Program-made: the position numbers and the translations under genes
From: JANSYP01 sp039184415
GTDB lineage: Bacteria; Pseudomonadota; Alphaproteobacteria; Rhodobacterales; Rhodobacteraceae
Assembly: GCA_039184415.1 (NCBI GenBank)
Contig: JBCDBB010000020.1
Span: forward strand, 1-34,249
DNA: 34,249 nucleotides
Direction: 5' to 3'
In this document: in pieces, positions 1 to 6,594 of the stretch
Layout of the letters: every line of letters begins with the position of its first letter
How positions within the stretch are numbered: position 1 is the stretch's first letter
Notes under the pieces: model-generated
Databases searched by the model: none
What the model saw: the letters and a program-made list of their open reading frames with translations, nothing else
Told to the model about the DNA's origin: nothing

Positions 1-151
1 CTCGCGCAATGGCTTTGGTCATGCACCGCGCCGAACTGCGGTGCATGACACGCCGAACCGGGACCTGCGGTTTGGCTAGTCTGTTCAATTGCAGCGCCCT
101 CGCCCGAAACCACCGCGACAAGGGTGAGCCGTCGGTCCAGGCGTTGGCAGA
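1..151. other. Non-coding left edge with a hairpin
   Basis: No convincing gene is seen here. The stretch lies downstream of the minus-strand gene that ends at 152. Its one clear structure is a perfect 12-bp inverted repeat at 18-29 and 38-49, listed separately. Short open frames on both strands look like chance. Confidence 0.5.
18..49. terminator. 12-bp perfect inverted repeat, possible terminator
   Basis: The arms GTCATGCACCGC (18-29) and GCGGTGCATGAC (38-49) are exact reverse complements around an 8-nt loop. The hairpin lies about 100 nt past the stop of the leftmost gene, where a minus-strand transcript could end. Neither side carries a strong T-run, so it may instead be an operator or an mRNA 3'-stabilising stem. 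Confidence 0.4.
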
Positions 152-412
152 TTACTCCGCCCGGCGTCCGGTCTCGTTGAGATCCTTGTCCAGTGTGATG
201 TCGAACTGGTTGCCGCCTTCGCAGATGACATCATCCAGATCGTAACCTCCGTCGTCTTCCAACTCGATGTCATCGGGGTCCATCTGACAGTTGATCGATG
301 CCAGGTACGCCTGGATCTTCTCGACCGTTTCGGCATCGATCTCATCGGCGTGGCTCGCCGTCATGACCAATGCAGCTACGGTGACGACAGCAAAGAAAAG
401 GGTTGGTTTCAT
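152..412 (-). CDS. Small secreted PepSY-like protein
   Basis: This 86-residue protein has a signal peptide (residues 1-22, ending in a SHA/DE-type site) and a short acidic mature domain. The mature part resembles a single PepSY-type module: a helix (EIDAETVEKIQAYLAS) followed by a strand pair. It has two cysteines, C42 and C64, that could form a disulfide. The start at 412 was chosen over an in-frame upstream ATG at 433 because an AAGGAGG ribosome site lies 6 nt before it. It is the last visible gene of the minus-strand run that begins with the ABC-type binding protein. No enzymatic motif is present. A role in the PQQ-linked periplasmic system is inferred from position only. Confidence 0.7.
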   Translation of the reverse strand: MKPTLFFAVVTVAALVMTASHADEIDAETVEKIQAYLASINCQMDPDDIELEDDGGYDLDDVICEGGNQFDITLDKDLNETGRRAE

Positions 413-429
413 GGGAGGCCTCCTTGGGG

Positions 430-867
430 TCATTGGATTGAGAATGTCACCGACTGCGCATCGCCGGTGGAACCCGGAATGCGGACAGTATGGCTGCCGG
501 GTTTGATGGCGATGAAGGACAGCTCCGCCGTGCCCGCCTTGTCGAACTCTATCGAGTCGATGGCCATGGGACGGATCTCGATGCTGTTGATGACGATCTC
601 GTTCATCCAGATCGCACGGAAGAAGCTCGGCCCTTCGATCGCAAGTTCGGCGGACCCGTCGGCGGTGATCTCCAGCTTGTAGTAGGCCCCCGACTGCAGC
701 ACGGTGTCCTCGCCCAGCGGCTGGCCCGAGGCCAGGGTGAGCTTGATTGTCTCGCCGCGGTTACAGGCCGCCAGGAGCCCGGCAAAGCCCAGATCGTCGC
801 ACAGCGGAGCGGCGGCCACGGGCCCGGCCAGACTTGCGGTCACGGCAGCCAGTATCAGTTTTCTCAT
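430..867 (-). CDS. Secreted protein of unknown function, beta-rich
   Basis: This 145-residue protein has a clear signal peptide (residues 1-19, ending AAA) and a mature domain of alternating beta-strand-like segments. The C-terminal stretch (IKPGSHTVRIPG) recalls the last strands of a cupredoxin-type fold, but the Cys-His-Met copper ligand set is absent. It may therefore be only a structural relative. Two cysteines near the mature N-terminus (C23, C35) could pair. An AAGG site precedes the ATG. It sits 18 nt downstream of the beta-propeller gene and 17 nt upstream of the PepSY-like gene, so it is very likely co-transcribed with PQQ-associated genes. I do not recognise a named family with certainty. 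Confidence 0.7.
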   Translation of the reverse strand: MRKLILAAVTASLAGPVAAAPLCDDLGFAGLLAACNRGETIKLTLASGQPLGEDTVLQSGAYYKLEITADGSAELAIEGPSFFRAIWMNEIVINSIEIRPMAIDSIEFDKAGTAELSFIAIKPGSHTVRIPGSTGDAQSVTFSIQ

Positions 868-885
868 GGGTTCCCTTCCTGTCGC

Positions 886-1857
886 TTACTCTATCGTCAC
901 CACGCCCCAGGGCTGTTGGCCGACCTGGACGGAGCGCACCGCGGCCTCCTGGGCCACGTCGATGACTGTGATGTCGTTGGAATTGCCGTTGGTGGTGAGC
1001 AGGTACTTTTCGTCCGGCGTGAAATCGAGCTGCCAGACGCGCTGTCCGACCAGGATGTAGTCGAGCACCTCCAGCGATTGCGCATCAACGACGGCCACGC
1101 GGTTCGCCGGCCCCAGTGCCACGAAGAGACGCTTGCCGTCCGCGGTCACCTTCGCCCCGACCGGCTGCAGCCATTCGGGTTGAACGCCCGCGACCTCGAA
1201 GCCGATCTTGCCGACCACCGTTGGCGCGCCCTCATCGTCGATATCCATCACGGTCACGGTCCCGCCGATCTCTGACGTCACGAAGAGCCGTGTGCCGTCC
1301 GAAGTGTACTGCGCATAGCGCGGGCGCTGATCGACCAGGATATTGTGCTTGATCGTGTAGTCTTCGGTCGAGATGAAATGCGCCATGTTGGTGGTCTCGG
1401 ACGTATTGACCACCCATTTCGCATCCGGGCTTATGCCCATCCCTTCGGGTTCCACCCCCACCGGCACCTCGGCCAGAACCGTGCGGGTTTCTGTATCAGT
1501 CACCGTTACCAGGTTGTCATCCTCGTTCGCGATGTAGAGTCGCTGGCCCGAGGGTTCGATGACGAAGAGCTCCGGGTCCGGACCCGAGGGCAGGCTGGGC
1601 AACTCTTCGTAGGTCGTCGCATCGAAGACGCGCACGAGATTGTCGTCCGACGCGCAGACATAGATTTTGGTCTGGTCCGGACTGACCGTGATCCCCCGGG
1701 GCCGGTTGCCGGCGAAGAACTCGTTCTCCACCTCCCAGGTCTCGGTATTGACGACTGTGATCGTGTTGCCACGCTCGTTTGTCACGAAGGCCTTGCCCGC
1801 CATGGCCGGCCCGGACAGAAGAGCGGTTATCGCCGCTGACAGATAAAGGGATCTCAT
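886..1857 (-). CDS. PQQ-associated YVTN beta-propeller protein
   Basis: This 323-residue periplasmic protein has a signal peptide (residues 1-20, ending AMA). It is a chain of repeated blades of the type xVTNxxxxTITVVDTxT and GxxPxGIxxSPDxxxxYV, typical of YVTN-family propellers. Length, repeat form and neighbours match the family of beta-propellers associated with PQQ-dependent alcohol catabolism. Members lack catalytic residues, and their exact role is not known; binding or maturation of the quinoprotein system is inferred. It starts 12 nt after the stop of the ABC-type binding protein, with a GGAG site before the ATG, so the two are probably one transcript. The C-terminus returns to a blade sequence (QPWGVVTIE), consistent with a closed ring. 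Confidence 0.88.
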   Translation of the reverse strand: MRSLYLSAAITALLSGPAMAGKAFVTNERGNTITVVNTETWEVENEFFAGNRPRGITVSPDQTKIYVCASDDNLVRVFDATTYEELPSLPSGPDPELFVIEPSGQRLYIANEDDNLVTVTDTETRTVLAEVPVGVEPEGMGISPDAKWVVNTSETTNMAHFISTEDYTIKHNILVDQRPRYAQYTSDGTRLFVTSEIGGTVTVMDIDDEGAPTVVGKIGFEVAGVQPEWLQPVGAKVTADGKRLFVALGPANRVAVVDAQSLEVLDYILVGQRVWQLDFTPDEKYLLTTNGNSNDITVIDVAQEAAVRSVQVGQQPWGVVTIE

Positions 1858-1869
1858 TCGGCTCTCCGT

Positions 1870-3057
1870 TCAGTTGAAGGCTGTGCAGCCGGATTCGGGG
1901 CGGTCGAGCCCCAGCGTATCCAGCGGCGAGGATTGGTGCAGGAAGCCCTCTTGCGGGCTGACGCTGACCGTGATCGTTCCATCATAGAGCAGGATCGGCT
2001 GCCGCAGTTGGCCGTTCCAATCCCGGAAGGTCACTTTCTGCCCCTTGAAGGCGGCAAGCTCGAACGCATCGGACAGCGCGTAGTCGCGGACGCCATCCGG
2101 CTCGGCTGTGTTGGCGCGGGTCACGGCCTCGTTGATGACACGCAGCGCCAGCCAGACATTGTAGTCCTCGGGCCGGACATAGCGGCCCGCCGACCGGTCG
2201 AACCGGGTCTGAAACTGTGTTGCGCCATAGGCTTCGTGAGCTCCATGCATGGCGACCGGGCGAAGCCCTCCGGACCCCATTACCGGCCGGGGCGTCCAGA
2301 GGTGGTAGGTCAGAAACTTGCCGAAATAGTCGGTATCGTCCGCCGCGATGACCACGTCATGATCGGCGGCCTCCTGAGTGAAGAGCGGCAGCTGGCGCTG
2401 GACCATCACATGGCCGGAATCCGTCCGCCGCGAGCCGCCGGTATCCTCGAATGTCAGATCTTCGGTAATCCGCGCGCCGAATTTCTCGGCCGCCCGGCGA
2501 TAGGCATCGGCCAGCGCGACATCCTCGGGGTTCGACCCAGCGGCAAGAAACCAGTCGTTCCACTTCTTCCACACAGCGAACTGCGCAACCGCATCGGCGT
2601 TCATCGCGTGGCTGGCTGCGACATGCAGCAGGTTCGGCCGGCACTGTTCGTCGCGCAGGGCGATATCAGGGGCCTGCGCGTTGAACACCAGCGCGCCCGC
2701 TTCCGCCGCCTTGTCGGTAAGACGCAGAAGATCGTCGGCCCGGGCCAGAATGACGAAGAGTCGGATGCCCTCACCAAGGAGCGCGTCCAGCGCGGCATCG
2801 GCCTCTTCCGGAGGCACTGCAACCATCACAGTCTCGTAGGTATGTCCGAGAAAGCCACCAGTGGTTGCGTTATCCTCGTCGCCGAGAACCGCGCCGGCAA
2901 ACCCGAGATCGTCCGGTCTTTGATCATATCGGCTGATCGGCAAAAGGGTTTGATAATCGATCCGCAGAACCGCGGATTTCACGTCAATTGCCACCGCAAT
3001 GCCTGCCGAAAAAAATAGCAATACCGCCGCGAGAAACGGCGCTAGAAAACTCCGCAA
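1870..3057 (-). CDS. PQQ-system ABC-type periplasmic substrate-binding protein
   Basis: This protein of about 395 residues has the two-lobed branched-chain-type periplasmic binding fold. It matches the family found with PQQ-dependent alcohol dehydrogenase systems: the segment RIDYQTLLPISRYDQRPDDLGFAGA near the N-terminus and the conserved C-terminal half are typical. The start is uncertain. A TTG at 3057 has a strong GGAGG site 5 nt upstream and gives a clean signal peptide (MRSFLAPFLAAVLLFF..AVA). An ATG at 3099 with AAGAGG upstream would add 14 partly acidic residues. I prefer the TTG. Partner permease and ATPase genes are not in the window; they may lie to the left. It heads the minus-strand run ending at 152. 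Confidence 0.85.
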   Translation of the reverse strand: MRSFLAPFLAAVLLFFSAGIAVAIDVKSAVLRIDYQTLLPISRYDQRPDDLGFAGAVLGDEDNATTGGFLGHTYETVMVAVPPEEADAALDALLGEGIRLFVILARADDLLRLTDKAAEAGALVFNAQAPDIALRDEQCRPNLLHVAASHAMNADAVAQFAVWKKWNDWFLAAGSNPEDVALADAYRRAAEKFGARITEDLTFEDTGGSRRTDSGHVMVQRQLPLFTQEAADHDVVIAADDTDYFGKFLTYHLWTPRPVMGSGGLRPVAMHGAHEAYGATQFQTRFDRSAGRYVRPEDYNVWLALRVINEAVTRANTAEPDGVRDYALSDAFELAAFKGQKVTFRDWNGQLRQPILLYDGTITVSVSPQEGFLHQSSPLDTLGLDRPESGCTAFN

Positions 3058-3587
3058 TTTATCCTCCCCCGGGGCGCTCCTTCCGCGCAGCGCCTCCATT
3101 GTACCTCTTGGACCCAGATCGGAATTGGCCGCCGACCCCATGAGTGTCCAGTCGCCGCGAGCCTACCAGCTTCGTCCCGGAGCACGATTCTTATTTAATA
3201 AGAATCGCTCTATACCTCTGGTTTTGATCGGAATTCTGCCGAGTTCCGCTGGTGAGCTGCTCGAAAGTGTACACATTACGCATCGCTATGCCGCTCCGTT
3301 ATCGAAACAGATGTCCCGAGCTTGGGTGTGTCTGACGGGAACGCTGTGTGAAGCTGCCGATAGGCCTTTCAAGCCCTCGTTTTTTTGCAACCATAGGCAG
3401 ATCTGGTGTTTCATGGATTTGGTAGTCTGACAGCCGAGATTTAGCAGCTCTTGACCTGGACCTAGGCAAAAAGAAAATACCTTCGCCGTCGGCCCCATAG
3501 ACGAAATGGCATTCGCCATGATACCAAATTTCAGCGACTTGATTTGAGGCGCGCCGATGGCGCGGTTTCACCGATTGGAGACTGCCT
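3058..3587. promoter_or_regulatory. Divergent intergenic region with promoters for both sides
   Basis: About 500 nt separate the minus-strand binding-protein gene from the plus-strand SoxYZ-like gene, so promoters for both should lie here. It is more AT-rich than its neighbours and holds a perfect 23-bp palindrome (3185-3207). A TTGACC at 3451-3456, followed 17 nt later by AAAATA, is a weak candidate promoter for the plus-strand gene. No convincing coding sequence is seen on either strand. Confidence 0.5.
3185..3207. promoter_or_regulatory. Perfect 23-bp AT-rich palindrome, likely operator
   Basis: Arms CGATTCTTATT (3185-3195) and AATAAGAATCG (3197-3207) are exact reverse complements around one central T. 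Such a compact, symmetrical, AT-rich site in a GC-rich intergenic region is typical of a dimeric repressor or activator site. Which regulator binds it is unknown. A terminator is less likely because the loop is only one base. Confidence 0.5.
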
Positions 3588-4400
3588 ATGATGCGCGTTG
3601 CTGTCTTGTCCCTTGCTCTGGCGTCGGCCGGTTTTCCAGCCCTCGCAACGACCGAAGCGTGGGAGTCGATCCGGTCTGAGCTCTATGGCGAACAGACGCT
3701 TTTGAACGGAAATCGGGTGATCGCGATCGATGCGCCCTACCGGACCTACGACGATGCCCGTACGGATCTGGCGGCGCAGATAGCAGCGCCGGAGGGGACG
3801 CTGCTGTCCAAGGTGACGGTTGTTCTCGACGAAAACCCGATGCCGGTGTCGGCGGTCTTCGCGCTGGAAACGCCGCTGCCGAGCTTTTATTTCGACATCA
3901 CGATGCGGGTGAACGGGCCGACACCGATGCATGTCCTGGCCGAGACCACGGACGGCAGGGTGTTCGTCGCCGAGACCTTTGTGAAAACCTCCGGGCAGGG
4001 TGCATGCGCAGCGCCGCCGGGCACCGATCCCGAAAAGGCGCTGGCGACGCTCGGAAACATGGACATCCGCATCGCCGATCTGCTGCCCGGGTCCGGTGTC
4101 GGAGCGACGAGCCTTCTGGCATCGCGCACGAGCCGACTGGATGTCGATATCTCGCACCCGTCTCATTCGGGCATGCAGATGGATCAGATCTCGCTTCTGT
4201 TCATCCCGCTGCGCTATGTCGAACAGGTTGACATCGACCTTGATGGCATCGGCTACGTGGAGATGACGGGGTCGATCTCTCTGTCGGAAAACCCGCGGGT
4301 CGGTCTGTCGGTTCCGCGAAAGACCCAGACCGTGGACGTAACGATGACCGACACCGACGGAACGGTAGCCACCAAACACAAGACGCTCCCGGGGTTCTGA
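3588..4400 (+). CDS. Quinoprotein-associated SoxYZ-like fused carrier, copy 1
   Basis: This 270-residue secreted protein has a signal peptide of about 20 residues. An N-terminal SoxY-like domain (about 25-140) is fused to a SoxZ-like domain (about 160-270). In true SoxY a C-terminal Gly-Gly-Cys arm carries sulfur intermediates. Here the equivalent cysteine is C140 in the context GQGACAAPP, at the join of the domains. The protein is a clear paralogue of the one at 12847-13659: both share VVxDENPxPVxAVF and the IS-SENP motif near the end. A GGAG site 8 nt before the first of two tandem ATGs decides the start. Family members accompany PQQ alcohol dehydrogenases rather than thiosulfate oxidation; the substrate is not known. 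Confidence 0.88.
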   Translation: MMRVAVLSLALASAGFPALATTEAWESIRSELYGEQTLLNGNRVIAIDAPYRTYDDARTDLAAQIAAPEGTLLSKVTVVLDENPMPVSAVFALETPLPSFYFDITMRVNGPTPMHVLAETTDGRVFVAETFVKTSGQGACAAPPGTDPEKALATLGNMDIRIADLLPGSGVGATSLLASRTSRLDVDISHPSHSGMQMDQISLLFIPLRYVEQVDIDLDGIGYVEMTGSISLSENPRVGLSVPRKTQTVDVTMTDTDGTVATKHKTLPGF

Positions 4401-4535
4401 ACTCAATTCCACCGTCGCGCTGTGGAGCGTTTTCGGTGTGCCCAATTCCGAGCGAAGCAGTGCCTTCCGGTTTGGCTACGTTTTCGGCCGCGTTACCACA
4501 TGCACGATGAGCGGCGGTGACACCTGAGAAGACGG

Positions 4536-5084
4536 TCAACCGGTTTGCGGTTGGCCCTCTTCGGGCATGACACGTTCGAGCGGATAGCCCCAAAGTCGCC
4601 ATCCGTCGGTCCCTTCGGGCAACCAATAGACATCCGAATACCCCCACTCGATGGCTCGCCTTGCGGCGTTCCAGCTCATCCAGCAATCCTCAAGACAGAA
4701 GAAGATGACCGGGTGGTTTGGATCCCCCGTTGTCACCTTGCTCAAGCCGGACCGAAAATAGTCTGCGGTCACATCGGCGATTTTTCCGTAGCCCACATTC
4801 GGCAGCCAGATGGCGCCGGGGATCGTTTCGTGGGGCTTTTCGCGCCAGATTGTTCCTGCAGGCAGGTTGGCGGGCTTGGGCGGTTGAGGCATCACATCGA
4901 TGAAGGCGGCCGCGCCGTCGGTCCAAAGCACGTGGGCCTCTTCCGGTCCGATGGTGGTTCCGCCGGTGATCTTCCCGGGCACTGGCGCCCGGTAATGATC
5001 CATCCGGTAGTCCGGGGGTTCGCGAACCGTTTGGGCCATGGCCGGTGCGCCAATCAGCAGCAGCACCGCCATGGCCCGGATCAC
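4536..5084 (-). CDS. PQQ-associated rhodanese-like Cys-Cys-Trp motif protein
   Basis: This 182-residue protein has a signal peptide (residues 1-17, ending AMA) and a rhodanese-like domain. It matches the family described as PQQ-dependent-catabolism-associated CXXCW proteins. The motif seen here is FFCLEDCWMSW, with C130 and C134 separated by three residues and followed by W135. A redox or persulfide role for the cysteine pair is inferred, not shown. It probably starts at a GTG (5084) that overlaps the xoxJ stop by 4 nt, implying translational coupling; an ATG at 5072 is an alternative. It is the last gene of the run that starts with flhA. Confidence 0.88.
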   Translation of the reverse strand: MIRAMAVLLLIGAPAMAQTVREPPDYRMDHYRAPVPGKITGGTTIGPEEAHVLWTDGAAAFIDVMPQPPKPANLPAGTIWREKPHETIPGAIWLPNVGYGKIADVTADYFRSGLSKVTTGDPNHPVIFFCLEDCWMSWNAARRAIEWGYSDVYWLPEGTDGWRLWGYPLERVMPEEGQPQTG

Positions 5085-5953
5085 TGTGATAACTCCATCA
5101 CTTCGGTCCCCATGTCATTGGTCAGGGGAACGCCTGCCTCCGTCAGGAGCGCGTTGATTTCATCCTGGTTGCGGCGGATCAGGGAGTTCAGCTCGCGCTG
5201 CCAGACCTTTTCACCCTGCCGCACGCCCATCGTGATGCGGAAAAACAGCCGCGGCGGCAGCTCTTCGTTGACGAGGGGAATGACCTTGAAATCCGGATGC
5301 TGCGACTTGACCAGCGGTCCGCCCAGAGGTCCCCAGAGGATCGCGGCGTCGATCTCTCCGGTTTCGAGATCATTGAGCATGTCTTCGGCCGGACTCTCAA
5401 CCCGGCTGTCGACCATCAGATTGTAAGCCTTGGCTTTACCCACCAGCCCGTAACGCGCGAGGTGAGCTGCGGGCGGCGTGCCCGCAACGATTCCAATCCG
5501 CAGCCCTTTGAGTTTCGGATCGGTCAGAGTGGTCACCTCGGCCAGCGGGCCGTCGCTGGGAACGATCAGCGCGTAGGCCGAGGTGAAATAGTGGTTGGTG
5601 TTCAAAACAAGCTCGTGACCCTGGGCATAGCCGATGATCACGTCGCATCGTTTGGCGCCGAGCGTGTTACGGACAAATCCTGTGGCCATCGGATACCAGG
5701 CGTATTGCACGGGCTTGTCGAGCTTGGCCGCGATGAATTCGGCCAGCTTGTTCTCATAGCCGCTTTCGTCCTGAGCCGACATGGGATAGTTGGCCGGATC
5801 GGCACAGACCCTCAAAGCGTTTTCCGACACCAAATCAGATGTTTGGGAAAGCGCGGCATGCGGCCCGCCGAAAAGAGCCAGTGACAGTGCAACATAGCCG
5901 ATCAAGGTGATCCGACGCGCCATTCTTGTCAGGAATACATGTCTTTCGGGCAT
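5081..5953 (-). CDS. xoxJ: XoxJ/MxaJ-type periplasmic binding protein
   Basis: This 290-residue protein is of the solute-binding family 3 type associated with quinoprotein dehydrogenases. The mature N-terminus (LRVCADPANYPMS, then GYENKLAEFIAAKL) is characteristic. The later segments GTPPAAHLARYGL and DAAILWGPLGG build the two lobes. XoxJ proteins are encoded beside xoxF and are thought to help activate or mature the dehydrogenase. There is no ABC permease nearby, fitting a non-transport role. The annotated ATG at 5953 has an AAGG close upstream; an internal ATG at 5923 would give a more standard signal peptide (MARRITLIGYVALSLALF). It overlaps the next gene by 4 nt. Confidence 0.9.
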   Translation of the reverse strand: MPERHVFLTRMARRITLIGYVALSLALFGGPHAALSQTSDLVSENALRVCADPANYPMSAQDESGYENKLAEFIAAKLDKPVQYAWYPMATGFVRNTLGAKRCDVIIGYAQGHELVLNTNHYFTSAYALIVPSDGPLAEVTTLTDPKLKGLRIGIVAGTPPAAHLARYGLVGKAKAYNLMVDSRVESPAEDMLNDLETGEIDAAILWGPLGGPLVKSQHPDFKVIPLVNEELPPRLFFRITMGVRQGEKVWQRELNSLIRRNQDEINALLTEAGVPLTNDMGTEVMELSQ

Positions 5954-6014
5954 AGCCTTACCTGGATAACGAAGATCAGCGGGTGCACATCCACCCGAAA
6001 TAGACGTGACTTAT

Positions 6015-6509
6015 TCAGGAGGCCGGCGACTCGATAAGTCCCTTTTCCTCCATATCCGTACGTAGCCTCTTGAGCAGCCCACGCGCTGGCAGATTTTCCT
6101 GGACCACTTCTGTCGATGCCATATAGGCGTCGATGATGGCACCGGGATCCTCGGGTTCGCCGACGACGATGATGCCGCCCATACGGTTGCCCCAATGCGG
6201 GGTACATTTATAGACGACTATTCCTTCGACGTCGAACGCCAACTCGATGTTGTCGCCGAGCTCGGTAAAGATCTTTTCCTGGCCTTCGGGTACCATCTCG
6301 TCAATCGTCTCGACATTGTGGCTGGGCATTCTTTCGAAGCTCACCTTATCTCCCGGTTCGATGTAAACGATCATCGGATCGAACTTGACACCCTTTGCCT
6401 GCACCACATGGCTCGTCGGCGCATCGTCCGAAGCATAGGCCGCAGCGCCCAAAGCCATGACCGCCGCAGCGAAAACCGTTGAAAATTGAAGACGAACGTG
6501 GGTGCTCAT
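6015..6509 (-). CDS. Pseudoazurin-like type-1 copper protein (cupredoxin)
   Basis: This 164-residue secreted protein has a signal peptide of about 26 residues. The mature part matches pseudoazurin: SHNVETIDEMVPEG carries the first ligand H64, and YKCTPHWGNRM carries C102, H105 and M110 with pseudoazurin spacing (Cys-x2-His-x4-Met). All four type-1 copper ligands are present, so it should be a periplasmic one-electron carrier. About 40 residues follow the usual cupredoxin end and are rich in charged helix-formers (LLKRLRTDMEEKGL), longer than typical pseudoazurin. It has an AAGGAG ribosome site and lies 85 nt downstream of xoxF, before xoxJ. Its position suggests it accepts electrons from XoxF or its cytochrome; this is inference. 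Confidence 0.87.
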   Translation of the reverse strand: MSTHVRLQFSTVFAAAVMALGAAAYASDDAPTSHVVQAKGVKFDPMIVYIEPGDKVSFERMPSHNVETIDEMVPEGQEKIFTELGDNIELAFDVEGIVVYKCTPHWGNRMGGIIVVGEPEDPGAIIDAYMASTEVVQENLPARGLLKRLRTDMEEKGLIESPAS

Positions 6510-6546
6510 AAGATCTCCTTGATGAAGCCGTTTCAGATAGATGCCA

Positions 6547-6567
6547 CCAGCGCCTGGTCAGCGCTGG
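6547..6567 (-). terminator. Hairpin between xoxF and the cupredoxin gene
   Basis: CCAGCGC (6547-6553) and GCGCTGG (6561-6567) form a perfect 7-bp stem with a 7-nt loop, about 30 nt past the xoxF stop. There is no T-run after it on the minus strand. It is more likely a processing or partial-termination element that keeps xoxF mRNA more abundant than the distal genes than a full terminator. Confidence 0.4.
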
Positions 6568-6594
6568 CAGCGTTTTCAGTGGGCGGCACCAGCC

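Noticed and set aside
3286..3571. Short minus-strand open frames in the divergent intergenic region
   Set aside because: No ribosome site, no signal or domain, and composition unlike neighbouring genes.
3531..4445. A 304-codon minus-strand open frame opposite SoxYZ-like copy 1
   Set aside because: The plus-strand gene has signal peptide, ribosome site and family match; the antisense frame has none.
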